Made by a program: the position numbers and the translations under genes
Origin: Lucifuga dentata
Lineage: Eukaryota; Chordata; Actinopteri; Ophidiiformes; Bythitidae
Direction of reading: 5' to 3'
NCBI GenBank assembly: GCA_014773175.1
Contig: VXCM01001014.1
Span: 62,001-126,000, forward strand
Length of the DNA stretch: 64,000 bases
The notes under the pieces: generated by a model
What the model saw: only the letters and a program-made list of their open reading frames with translations
Databases searched by the model: none
Told to the model about the DNA's origin: nothing
Part shown: positions 49,240 through 62,245 of the stretch, piece by piece
How positions within the stretch are numbered: the first letter of the stretch is position 1
Layout of the letters: each line of letters begins with the position of its first letter

Positions 49240-49263
49240 CCCTAACCCTAACCCTAACCTAAC
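49240..49263. repeat. Short interstitial telomere-like repeat
   Basis: (CCCTAA)3 followed by CCTAAC, right beside a poly-A/N gap at 49265-49295. It is four units at most, so it is not a telomere. Confidence 0.8.
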
Positions 49264-49295
49264 AAAAAAAAAAAAAAANAAAAAAAAAAAAAAAA

Positions 49296-50419
49296 GCAAA
49301 CTTGTTTCTCTAGGTTTGTTAAATTAACAGTGAAGAACAGTTTGAGCCTGGCATTGCAGTTGTTAATAAATGTTTTGCTCATAATTTAATTGTAAACCAC
49401 TGAAAAAGAATTTGTCTACCAAGCATTTTACTTTCTCTTCTCATAGAAACGAAAACCTTCTATCTACATTGTAAGAACAAGGGTGCAAGAGAGAATCAAA
49501 ATCTTCTTTTAAGATGATTTAAAGCATTTTTGAGGTATGGTTCTGTGTACCAAGCTTAGCAGAAAGGGCAGTATTTGCCACAAGCAACATTTTGTAGTCC
49601 TATTTTTTGACATAATGACCAAAATCAGCTGAATAAAAGACAATCCATATTTATTCACCTTGAATTTGAACATGCCGTTGCTTATATGAAGCAAAACAGG
49701 CTCAAAACGTTACTAGTTTTGGGGTCACATATTGTTTCAGGTGGATTTTTATGTGAGTTTCATATAATTTTTATCTGGCAGATTTTTTCATTTGATATTT
49801 GAAACTTTCGCTGGATTGGATATTTGTTTCTAGTTGGGATTTTTTTTTTTTTTTTTTTTTAGAGGAAAGTGATTATTTCTTATTAATATAACAAACTCCA
49901 AAGGCTGTCGATTAATTGTCTTTATAAAAAATGTAAATGTTTCTTGGGTCAGATATGTATCTAGTTGTTTACTGAGTCAACATGAATGTTCCTGGTACAG
50001 TATAAAGCAAATAAGATAGCTGGAATCACTGCTGCTTTCATTTTTGCAGTTTTTTTTTTATTATCTTTTATTATTATTACATTAGGTAGCCTGGTGGGTT
50101 TTCTAGAGAGAAAAAAACAAAGCAAAACTGGCAAGCCAGTGTGGTGGTGTGTGGGTTGCTGTGGGTCTCACAACTGNAAAACAAAGCAAAACTGGCAAGC
50201 CAGTGTGGTGGTGTGTGGGTTGCTGTGGGTCTCACAACTGAAATAGAGATTGTAGAAAAGGGGGAAAAGACTCAGGCAGGGGAGGAAGACAAAAGAGACA
50301 AAAATAGACAGGTTGAAAGATAGCGAGAGAGAGAGAAAAGATAGTGGGAAAAAATAAATCAAGGAGAGCAAAAAAANAAAAAAAAAAAAAAAAAAAAAAG
50401 CAGAAAAGCGGGAAGGTGG
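49296..50419. other. Non-coding DNA
   Basis: AT-rich. A ~60-bp block ending CTCACAACTG is repeated around the N at 50177, and the poly-A at 50377 contains an N. No gene. Confidence 0.5.
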
Positions 50420-50830
50420 AAGCGAGGCCTGGCTTTATTATATCCTAATATGCCTCCCATCCTCAGCCAGCAAGCAGAAGAGAGCCGAGACATAATTATA
50501 TCCCCTCCCCAGGCCGTCTCCCTGTATTAGCGTCTCCTCTAGTTCACTGACTGCGACAGAGACAAATGAGAGAGTTTTTCCAGCAGATCATTCTCATCCG
50601 TTACTGCCAGTTCCATGTGATAGATCGCCGGAGCTAAAGCAGGGCAATAGATCACGGCGTAAAAGAGACTCGCTAGCGTACCCCAGCGGAGCACAGCTTT
50701 ACAGATCATCGCCCGCCTAATGCACACGTGGGTNCCCCCCAACATTTCCCATTCTATTTCTCTACTCCCTCTCTCCATCCATTTCTCCTGATTAAACTGA
50801 AATAAATGAGTGCAATTGTCCCGGTGACCC
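50420..50830. promoter_or_regulatory. Complex block, candidate conserved element
   Basis: Repeat-free with AT-core motifs in a GC-moderate context: GGCTTTATTATATCCTAATA (50432-50451), GAGACATAATTATATCCC (near 50486) and TAGATCGCCGGAGC (near 50621). N at 50734. Possibly regulatory. Confidence 0.25.
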
Positions 50831-53800
50831 CACCGTGTTAGACCTTCACAGGTACGCTTGCTTTGGTGTCTGCTGTGCTACCCTGAATCCTCAACTTGAA
50901 ATAAAGAGGTGAAGTTACCAGAAGGTTTGTCTTAATTGATGCAATCCAAATCAAAAGGCCAAAGCTGGCTAAATAAGAGTCCGAAACATAATCCTTCTTC
51001 TTCAAAGAAGTAATCAAAAGCACAGCGAACATGCAGTATCTAGAGTTGCCAACTTGTTCTACTAATAGAAGTAACATCAAGCATTGACTTGGCTGGCTAT
51101 TGTCATAGAGAGTTTTGAACACTAATAAATAATCTGCTCATTCCTTCAATCCACAATCAAGCACAACATACAAATCATTGTTGATTCTTCCACTTTTACT
51201 GTGACGATTACAGTCACCTCCTTTTTTACACACATCACTTTGTGCGTAAAAAAAAAAAAAAAAAANAAAAAAAAAAAAAAAAACAACTCAGCTGTCCCAA
51301 AAACCAGAGCTTACCAGTACTGTAGGGTGAGAGCACAGTGTCAGTGATCAGCAGCTTTAAACATTTTCAAACAGTGCACTTGTGTCTTGATTTTCAGAGT
51401 TTGCTTTTCAGTATATCTGTATGTTGTTTGTGCTTCCATTCATCTGTTTTTAAAGATAGAATCTCTGCCTGTGGCACTAATATCTCTAGAATCTAGCACT
51501 GTATGAAGTTGAAATTCGGCAGGTTCATTGCTCAGGACCCAAGGACGTGTGAAGTTGACAAGCAGTTTTTGAATTAAGCTGTGCCAGTAAAAAGTAGTCT
51601 GCATGGCAGGATATGCTTTGGGTGTGGCAGCATATGCACCGTTCCACGGGCACTTATGGCAGGCTGTGGCACACACCACAAAGTTCGGCCCGGTCCAAAC
51701 AGGCATGTTTTCAACAGGCACTGCATTAATAAATAAATTAATGTGCAAGTTGTTTTGTTACTTGAAATCAGGACACTAAACTACCACATAGCATTTGTCT
51801 CAGATATAGACCTGATGCTTCACCTATGGCTTGTCAACAACAGTGCTCTAAAATTAGCCCCACCTTCAAAGTCCCTTACTGTCTATTGCTATAGTGCCAT
51901 TACTAAATGATATGGGCTTGCCCATAACATTTAGTCTTCAAACTAGCGATTTCAAAAAGATAGAAACATTCTTACGCTGATGTAATAACTATTAAGCTGT
52001 GCATGCAACTAGACTTAGCACATACACAGCCATGGAGAAAGACAGAGTTTATTTTCATTAGACAAAATCCATGCGTACCTGTCTGTCCTGCGCAAGCATA
52101 CTGTTATTAACATGAACATTGACAATGCTAATCTGGTGTCAAAGACTAAGTACGGGAGACAATATCAGATGACACGTCCACTGTATATCATGTACATAAT
52201 GATGGTGCAGACTAAGAATACTCGTAGCTGGATCACATTTATCATCACACAAATAGAAAGGCACAAACATTTGGGAGCAGTCAACTACATTTCATAGTGG
52301 TCTCATTATGCAAATACAAAAACTGATAACAGTAATTTGCTACTGTTGTGCGTGTTAATTAGACCATAGATCCATTAAAAAACATAAAAATACGTAAATA
52401 TAAGATTGATATGAAGAACAAATGACTCAAATGACATTTGAGTTGTTTTAATACAGGTCAAAACGTCGCTGCCGATAATTCTGAGCACAAATAGTGGCTG
52501 TTGATTAAAATAACAAGTGAAGAGCTTGAAGGATCCAGTAGATTATAGGACTGAGAAATTACAATCAGTAATGCATAACGTGATTAATTACTTTTTTTGG
52601 AAGTATCTACCCCAAAATAGAATACTACTATATTGCTGCAAATCCACAGCAGAGCAGAGGATACAGCCTTCACTGCTGCAGTATGGTGAGTGTTTAGCTC
52701 ATGTCTCAATCAGGGGGAGTAAATAGATGTCCCTAAATAGCATAATGCTTCTTTATATGCTGCTAGTAACACAGCGAATTAGCGCTGCTGAACAACATTA
52801 CAGATTTCAATTAATTCTGATCAGCACAGATGTTGCATCACTCCGGCGTGCGAGGCAGCCTCATTTTTATGTAAATTGAAGCCGTTAGACCAAGAGAGAG
52901 AGACACTTGCAAACTGTGAAACGGACGAGATGATATCCACAGAGCCTTGGAGGTAATTTACAGTGCAATATTTTGCCTTCCATTGAGATAAAGGAGTTTA
53001 ATTTAAGGTGTGGTAAATCAATGTTGATAATTGGTGTCAGTTAACTTACTGCATATATACAAAAAACAAGCAAATAAACAAACAAAAATTGAAACAAGCT
53101 AAATATTCTGCAATCTCATGACATTTTCAGGTATCAAGTTAAAAACTGCCAGTGGAGTAAGCAAGCTTGGCTCCAGAAGATTTCTTGAAGCTGGCATAAA
53201 AATCTAGCAATTGCCAAATATTTCTATCAAATGGACTTTGTAAATCTAGTTTGAAATCTATAAGCTTTTACCAGTTTCTCTCAGTAAATTCACATTATCC
53301 ATATGGAGATGATGTCATTGTCAATCAACAGAAAGAAGATGAAGAAGATGAATGGACTATGGACTCGACTAAGGAGTATTTTGATGGCTTATCTTTTTCT
53401 ACAAAGTGATTACTTATCACTCTGTACTGAATTAGAAAAGTCCTGCCTGCTATAATCCAGGCACCGATGTGTCAGGAATGAAGCATAAGACAGGGATGTC
53501 CACTATAAGTCATTCAGTTCCTGACAGAAGCCTCGACAGGAACCCAGGGAGCTCTCAAGGGTTAAAGTTTGCATGACCCTCTTCACCCAAACAGGATATG
53601 CTTAAAGAAGGAAGAGGATTTCTGTAAACCTGCTCTGCTTTTTCTGTAAAATGTGTCAAAGGACTCATTTTTCTTTTCTTTCTCTCTGTGGAGGTGTGGG
53701 AACCAAGGCTGAGGCGATGACAGCAAATGTGGCATCGGTTGGTCGGATGAAGTCACACCATTGTTCACATTGATAAATCTTTGGATGGCTGTGACCTCTG

Positions 53801-55603
53801 CAGACGAAGGTTTCTTTTATGACTTTGATGTATGAAAGTGTGAAAAAACAGACTGGGAATAATTCACTGTTTTCTTTTGACAGCTTCCTTGTAATAAGCT
53901 GAAAACTGAATCAGAATCCCAGAGACAGAAAGGTTTTGTTTTTTTTTTTAATTACATGGTGAAAAGATATGTTTTNTTTTTTTTTTTTTGTAAACTAAGG
54001 AATTTTAAATTAAGGAATTAAGGAATTTTTTTTTCTAGATCAATATACTGTATATACTAAACAAATGCTGATCTGAGCTCCATATATACACATCCAGATT
54101 TAATGATAGATTCTTTTTATACCATATTCAAGAAAATAAGTGCAAAAAAAAAAATCTTGAATCTTTATTCATTCAATGCAACGGCCAAATTAATTATGGC
54201 GAAATTAAATAATGAATGCAATTTAGGAGAAAATTTGAAAAATCAATACCTTACCTTTTCTTTTTTGATTTTACTTTTTCTTGCAAACACTCAATATTAA
54301 AGGAAAACATGTCACATGCATGTAATGTTAATGCCTATAACATCATCACTGCTTCAATTCCCAAGCAGAAGAAAGCAACCGTCTCACTCTCAGTGTCGTC
54401 TTTATGCTCTGTCTTTGCCTAATACCTTGACGAGGCAGCGAGATTCACCACAACAGGTGTTAGAGGGCAACAGAGAGGTCACAGCTTTCACATTTGGCTT
54501 GCTAAAGACTGGCGACAAGAAACCTGCGGCAAGAAAAGAATCCAGGATACTAAAGAACGTGATTTATCACCTCTGCCAAAATTCTGCCAAGACTGTATGA
54601 AAAACAGCCAGGAGGGTTAGAAAACAGCCTGTCATCAATATTTTAATCCCACTGTGTCCACACAGTGTCATGTTGTTCTGTGCTTTTCATACTTTATTAC
54701 ACCAGAAAAGAGTTAGAAACGCCCACCAAGGCCATAAATGTCATCAACACTGGCCTTTTTTTTTTTTTTTTTTTTTGATTATAGCTACTATTGAGTGTTT
54801 AGCTTATTTGTACGTAAAAAGTAAAAAAAAAGATTTTGCAGAAAAAAATGGAACCAATCTAACATAAAACCATATCATGAAATGACAAATGAAAAATGCT
54901 ATGCCTACTCTGGAATAAAATGAAAATGTTGGATTAACCTTTTTTTTGATAAATTATCTTTTAGATCTGCTAACAATGTGTGGAACAATGATGCAGCAGA
55001 GGAAAATTAGGCATGTAAAGTAGTACAATAATAACAGATAGCCAGTAAGAAATGTTAAGAAATGAAATCTGAAAACATTAAACGTTTAGGCTAAATATTA
55101 CTAATGCTGTTTTTGTCTCTTTCTCTTTTCAAAGTTGATATATGATCGTTGATGCTGATGACGTGACTCACACTGACTAAATTAAAAGATAGTTTAATCC
55201 CTCTAACAGTGACATAACACGCAATAGTCTGATTATAAAATATTCCTATGAACCAGAAAGATCACATGGGAGAGAAAAAAGGAAGAGTTTAGTAGAGATG
55301 TGTGTGTTTAGGAGAAGAGGAAGATTTGGAAGTAGAAAATGTGACTGAATGGGGAAAGCAGGCAGATGGAAAGTACTTCTTGATCTGATCAATGTTGGAT
55401 TTCCGTGGTCTTCATTTCAATGGTGAAAGAAATTATGAATCATGTTGTTTAATAAATCTTAACTGCACAGATTTCACTGTAACCCCCAACAGGTAGCTCA
55501 GACTCCACAAAAAGAATCTTTAGTGGGACTGAATAATAATGAGTAACGATGAACCAAATGAAACAAATTACAGACTGATTTAGACTACAGCCCTCCACTA
55601 ACC

Positions 55604-55606
<3 letters not shown>
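50831..55606. other. Non-coding DNA
   Basis: No gene recognised. Homopolymer gaps lie at 51266 and 53976, and a T run at 54758-54777. A small complex block at 52780-52880 (GCGAATTAGCGCTGC, TTTCAATTAATTCTG) may be regulatory. Confidence 0.45.
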
Positions 55607-55640
<34 letters not shown>

Positions 55641-55726
55641 CAAGTGAATTATCTTGGCTGCTAAAATGATGAACCTTCAGCCACAAAGTGACATTGAAAG
55701 ATTCATTTGCACAGTGTTTGCCAACA

Positions 55727-55783
<57 letters not shown>

Positions 55784-55812
55784 NNNNNNNNNNNNNNNNN
55801 NNNNNNNNNNNN

Positions 55813-55868
<56 letters not shown>

Positions 55869-55886
55869 TGTGTGTGTGTGTGTGTG
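55607..55886. repeat. (CA)n, then (CA)n - gap - (GT)n
   Basis: (CA)16 at 55607-55638. A CA tract at 55729-55783, 29 N (55784-55812), and a TG tract to 55886. CA before the gap and TG after it form a dinucleotide inverted repeat whose centre is unsequenced. Confidence 0.95.
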
Positions 55887-56274
55887 AGAAGGAGGGGCCA
55901 TACCAGAAGGAACAGCCAACCAAATAACTTCGAGCTGTCACCATGGAACAACCCCTCCCACTGCTGCCACCCTTGCCCCTGTCCCCAAAACGGCGGCATA
56001 CGGCTGTCATTGCCCAAAACAAGATGTCGTGTCAAGGCGGGAAAATTACACAATAACGAGACCCACTTGAGATTAGGCTAATGAGAAAATCAAAACACAA
56101 TTTAATTCTTGTCAGCAGCGAGGTGTCTTTAAATTACCTCTCGTAGTAGCATGCTGATTAAGAGAAGTCTGCCAGTCAGCCTGCTGCCCACTATAAATAG
56201 CCCCTGGGCTTTTTGGGCCACGGTTGGCTTTCTTCATCGCAGGAGATATTAAATGCAGATACAGAAACATGCTG

Positions 56275-56313
<39 letters not shown>

Positions 56314-56338
56314 TTTATNCAGATACAGAAACATGCTG

Positions 56339-56377
<39 letters not shown>

Positions 56378-58714
56378 TTTATAACCAGGCAATCATGCAG
56401 TTCACATACACATGTCATGGGCACTCATGTTTTAACACTTCTAGACACGTAATTGCTGCAGCATTGCCATCTAACTATTAAGCTGCAGTAGTAAGTACAA
56501 TTACATGCATAACATCATCATCATCATATTCTTTAAAGAAACGGTGTACATTAGTTTGTAGCAATTAGCTGCTCAGCAACCTACCGAGCCATTAGTCATG
56601 AACTCGAAAGCAGTTTGCAGCTAATTAGTTAACTTAAGACAATACCCTGCAAACTAGAAACACACTAAATATTCTGTAATCCAGTTAAATAAGTATTTTT
56701 TTTATTCATTAATAAATAGATTTAAGGCTGTTTAGCTTCAGTTCTGCAATGAAACTAGAGAAATTCAAATTAAAGGTAAATGTCATTTGCGGTCAGTCGT
56801 ATTCTGCCTTGTTTCAAGATGCAAAATCATAAAAACAAGTTGATTTGTATTGAAAACAGGCCAAAATTCAAAATCTAACCATTTCCATGCCATAAGAAAA
56901 CAAGCCTTTCAGGATTCAATAACAAATTGACTTTAAGAACTCCTAAGAATGAATAAAGCTGATTTGTTTCTCATAGTAGACATGAAAAATATTAATGTGT
57001 CAACAGTTCCCCTTTCAGACTTATTTCTAGTCAGCTGCAAAACAGACTAGATACATTTTAAAGACAAATCAAGACCTGTTATCTCTCTTGAAGATACTTA
57101 TTTAGCATTACATTAAACTACCAAAACTCTTAAGAATAGATGAAAACAAAATAAAATACGATTTTGAGACTTTTCTGAATCTGTTTGTGCAGTGTCGCCC
57201 AAGTTAATTATGATTTATCAAGTTATGAAGATGTACACTCATGTAGGCATGTAGATTGCAACTGTTTGACCAAGTCAGAGTCAACACACCCTTGAGAGCG
57301 ATGAATGTATTTCTTTCTTTTTTTCTTTTTATAATGTTACCCTGAAGCCAACCCTCCTTCCTGAAAGCTTTGTACCAACGCAGCATCTGCAGTTTTGCTT
57401 CCAGTTTTGATGTCATGATGGTAATTAACTGGCAAAATGTAAGCTACAGCATGTCATGATATGGCCACATCGCTATTCCCAAACAACCTGCAAGCATATG
57501 GCACCAAATGTTACAATTCCCTAATAGCCCCTGAGAGTAGCCGAGCTGCCATTAAAACAAAAAGGGAAGGCTGTGTGGAGACCGCCAGACGAGCAGAGGT
57601 TTAACAGAGGAGCTGAGAGCTGTCAATTCACCATTCTGAGTTTAAAGGATTCTGCAACTTAGAGCTGTTCAGTGTTACAAATTACACACACAAGAAACTA
57701 AAGTCATACTCTACTCATGTTATTAATTAAGATCTTTTTTGTACCTGCAGCACAACAGTCTGTGTGCAGTCACTGGAGTACTGCCTTGCTCAAGGACGTA
57801 GCAGCAGTATGTGTGGGATCACCTGAAGCCCGCCTGCCTGCCTGTCATGAGATTTGTAAGAATTAATGACCTGCTGTTTGTGTTAAAGCAGTCAACTTTT
57901 CCTACCTAATAAAAAAATATGGTTAACAGATGTAATTATTTGATGTATATGTATACAGTGAAGATATACTGTAAATAGCATTATGTAAAGTTACATTTAT
58001 TAAAAAGTCTGCCAATGCATTTAAATAATTTCACTTTATTCCAGTGCAATGAAAGTTATATTTATGGTTGGTTGACTTTAAACATTAAAATCTGTCTTGT
58101 TTCTAAATTAATCCAATCACTTACATCACTAATAAATGTTAACATTTGTCTCGACAGAAAACGACAATGCAAGCTGAAATAACTTGTTATGATGGATATT
58201 TCTCGCCTTGACAACTGAGCCTACTCATTGGAAATCGGTTGGAAAGTGTGCATGCTGAAAAGATCAAACTGCTCTGCCATCAGGACAGACCTGTCATGTC
58301 GCCAAATAGACTGACCAGCTCCATGATCCTCTGTGCCGCTTACATCTTTCACCGGTTCACCGGCGCTTTGATTGCCAACACTGAGCAGCCAAGCGGCTAA
58401 CGCCATTTCCACCTCCTTACGTGCTCCGCTGCTCTCCTCGCCGCTGCTCTTGCTGAGCCATATGGCTTACGGACACGCTCCCCATTTTTCAGATAACTTC
58501 TCAAGCGAGAGGACAGGACACCAGCACAACACACACCCTCCCTCACCCATCCATCCATTTCCAAAGTGCACACTTTTACTGCTGTTGAGCTTATTTATGA
58601 TTTTTATATTGTGGAACACTAAACGTATTGCAAACCGTTACCGTGGTACTTTTAAGAATGCTACAAAGTGTTTGGCAAGTGACAAAACATGAACTTGGAA
58701 AGCAAAGTATAAGA
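55887..58714. other. Non-coding; duplicated (CA)n at 56276-56374
   Basis: A complex stretch at 55890-56250 may be regulatory. (CA)n with the flank CAGATACAGAAACATGCTGG is repeated around the N at 56319. The rest is AT-rich, and a CAGTG-type repeat end lies near 57194. No gene; the open frame at 58221-58412 is unrecognised. Confidence 0.45.
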
Positions 58715-58718
58715 TTAA

Positions 58719-59301
58719 AGGATCATATCGCCCATTTTACATGTTTAAGCCTAATATATTCAATATTCATACACGTAAGGCTACTGACAATCATTTCCCA
58801 AAGATAAAACCGTATTTCCGCTTTCCAATATTTTGTAAAATCTCTTAATCTTTCAAAATCACCTTAAAAGTCGATGCTTCTCCTGCTAATAGTTATGCAG
58901 CCTTATGAAGTCACGGTTTAAATTTTTCGATAAACACAGGGCTTCTTTTGGGACTATATTCCCCTGTGGAGACATACATTCACTCAAGCTTTTTATTGCA
59001 CTTAAAAGCTAAAATTCTGAAACTTCGAAAAAACCTGAATTTACATGTTGTTCACAATGATGGATTACCTATCCCAAAAATGTTTCAAGTATCAACAAGT
59101 TGATTTTAATAGCATACCAGAATGAACTGAAACCAATGGTGATCTGGAATGTAGGGGAAAAACAAAACAAAATAAAACAAAAAAAAAAAAAAAAACCTCA
59201 CTGTTCCAGTAGTATGATTTGAGAAATGATTGTAAGTAACCTTACATGTATAAAAATTGAATATGTTAGGCTCAAACATGCAAAATGGCTGTTATGGTCC
59301 T
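58719..59301 (-). mobile_element. TTAA-type MITE copy, complete (583 bp)
   Basis: TTAA at 58715-58718 and 59302-59305. Ends AGGATCATATCGCCCATTTT and ...AATGGCTGTTATGGTCCT. It is the 'GCACAATAAAAAG' subfamily in reverse (CTTTTTATTGCACTTAAAAG near 58989; GGGACTATATTCCCCTG near 58950). It is the cleanest full-length example. Confidence 0.92.
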
Positions 59302-59727
59302 TTAATAATATGGATGTTATCATGAATTTCTATAGGCTAGGTTGTTTTGCATGGGAAACTTCTTCACAGTCACTTAAACAGCTGCTAACAAACTTAAGCC
59401 TCAACTAAAATTTGTATTAACAACAATCAAATGACTGAGTAATGTGAAAGCTGTCTTAATTCCACAGAGAATTATCACCCAAATATGCAGCTCAAATGAG
59501 CTTTTACTGTCTTTTAGCTCACTGTTTTTGTTTTCCAGCTCTAAAATACATTGTCTAGTGAAGAATTAGGATCTAGCAAGTTAAAAACTCATTTATTTTC
59601 CTCAGGAGTTGGTGGAGCCAAACCAGAGCTAAAAGTAGAGAGATTGCTGGACGTAACTCCAACGTAATGCAAATGTTGCTAATGATTCAGCAGTAGACAA
59701 CTGCTAGCTAAATCATGAACACCTTAA

Positions 59728-60320
59728 GGGTGATACCGGTGATTTTGCATGTTTAAGCCCAATAAATATGACCTGCATACACATTATTGACAACCATTTT
59801 CCAAAACATAAAACTGTGTTTTATTTTTTTCTGTTATTTTGCCAAATTCCACAATCTTTTTAAATCAAATGTCCAGGTAATACATTCACCTTAAAATTCA
59901 AGGTTTCACCTGATACCACATACATTCGAATGTAGAAGGGACAGTCTTATTACATTTCTCAGAAGAAAAAAAAAGCTGTCTTCTCCTAGGACTATATTCC
60001 CTGGCAGAAACATACATTTTCTTCTGTGTGAATCCATGTTTGACCAGTTAAACAAAGTTACCTCAAAAAAAAAAAAAAAAAAAAAAAATGTATTTGTCAT
60101 GTTTGGTGTGATGGATTATGTATCTCAAGCACATTTCAGGTATCTACAAGTTGATTTTAGTAGCATACTAAAATGAACTGAAACCAATGAGAGTCTGGAA
60201 GGTAGAAAAAACAATACTAATATTTACTGCTCCTGCTGTATTTTGGAAAATGGTTTTCAGTAATGTAACTTCAGTGCAGGTTGTATTGGCTCAAACATGC
60301 AAAACCACCGGTAGAGTCCC
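59728..60320 (-). mobile_element. TTAA-type MITE copy, complete (593 bp)
   Basis: TTAA at 59724-59727 and 60321-60324. Ends GGGTGATACCGGTGATTTTG and ...ACCACCGGTAGAGTCCC. It is the copy A subfamily in reverse (GGACTATATTCCCTGGC near 59990; CAAAGTTACC then poly-A at 60064-60088). It lies 426 bp from the previous copy, in the same orientation. Confidence 0.92.
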
Positions 60321-60324
60321 TTAA

Positions 60325-61211
60325 TAAACTGAAGGCTCATCTGGTTTTAGTGTTTAACAGCTTATTTTAATTTCTGCCCCCTAATGACCAAAACTTCACT
60401 AATGCAAATGTAAATGACAATTCTTTCAATTTTTCCTGTCTAAAGGCAGTGTCAGAAACCTTTCATACCCTTCGAATGAAAATATAACGATGCAAAGCAT
60501 AGCCAAGTGGCAGCTTCATTACTGTACCAAAATGTTTGTTTCTTAGTCAGCTTCTGAAAACCTGGTCTCTGTATTGTGACGTAATGTCTGCCGTAGGGGC
60601 GTTCTCACAAAAACAGAAGAAAAACAAGCGATGCTTCCTTTATTTCAGTTGCTTCATCCAGCCTTTATTATACTGTGCATCCCTTAAAGAGATGCATCCT
60701 TCTGAATCCTCCGAGGGCACTGCTGCTGAAAGAGTTAAGACTTCCTCTCCTGACGGCCTGATGTTGGCAATGCATGACAGCGCCAGTTGACAGCGCCGGC
60801 TATGGATGACAGATGACAGTGGAGGAGGGAGAGGTTTTTTNCTGGATGATTATGAAGATAAGGTGTCCATGGGAGATCTCTGAACACCCCCTCCCCACCC
60901 CCACACCTCACGCACACACACACGCACACAAACATGCACACATATACACCATGACCAAGACATTCGCTCATGCAGCGTCTCCACCCACACACACACACAC
61001 ACACACCATGCACACATGGATGATATACATTCAACCTCAAAAGCGTGCAGGCATACCGGTGCATGCAGACATGCGCATGCATACACAGGCACTCTCTCTC
61101 TCTCTCTCTCTCTCGCTTTCCTCCCAGGCATCTTCCCATCTATTTGACACAGTAATTACAGCACACACTGATTCCAATGATGGATGAACTCCCAGTCTGG
61201 GATGAGCAGTC

Positions 61212-61256
<45 letters not shown>

Positions 61257-61388
61257 GTGTTGTTATTGGAGGAGGTGAAAAGCTTTTCCTGATTACAGAG
61301 AACAGGATATTTGCTGTTAGAATTACACTCAATAAATTGACTTTATTTTGCTTTAATATTGTCCATAACATGACTAGGATGCTTCATA

Positions 61389-61436
<48 letters not shown>

Positions 61437-61456
61437 NATGACTAGGATGCTTCATA

Positions 61457-61507
<51 letters not shown>

Positions 61508-62190
61508 GCAGTGATGCAGGTTTTAATCTGCAATTTTCTACTTTACTATATTGTTTTTCACCATGTTGTTTTACTGCAATTTCACACATTAATAACTTCT
61601 ATATTTAAATGTTCCCTATTAAATTTAAATACAGACTATTGTATTGTAACACCTGTCATTTACTATATGTTTATTTAATAGAAATATACAGCATGTATAG
61701 GGCTCATTATTTTAATTTTTTATTTTTCAAAATAAATTTTTTGTGGAACTTAGTGAGCACCTATTTTGAACATTAACAGGTGAAAAATAGATTTAAAAAA
61801 ATAATTGAAAACATATTTTCAATTAAAAACAATGCAATTGGTGCAATCATATTACTTTAATTTTTAATTTTTTTAAATTTCAATTTTATTAAAGGAAGCA
61901 TATTCTGATCACTCTTTGCCACTAGATGACATTATGTATTGTAAACTGCTCTAAAACAGTGTCTTCTTGCATCTAAAAAACAATGTGCATGGGAAAATAA
62001 AATGTGTGAGAAAGCCGGTTTAAATCATTGTGGTTCTGTCAAAAAAAAAAAAAAAAAAAAAAAAAAAACAAGGATATTTTCATCAGTAAATTTTTAAAAA
62101 ATGCAGGTATATATCTATTTTGCTATCTCAGTTCTTGCAAATCTCACATTTAGGATAAATAACGCCAGTGTGAAGGATTAGAGTACCTGC

Positions 62191-62245
<55 letters not shown>

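Noticed and set aside
58221..58692. Short frames on both strands near a complex block
   Set aside because: No family resemblance; the 106-residue plus-strand frame is compositionally biased. Insufficient for a gene call.
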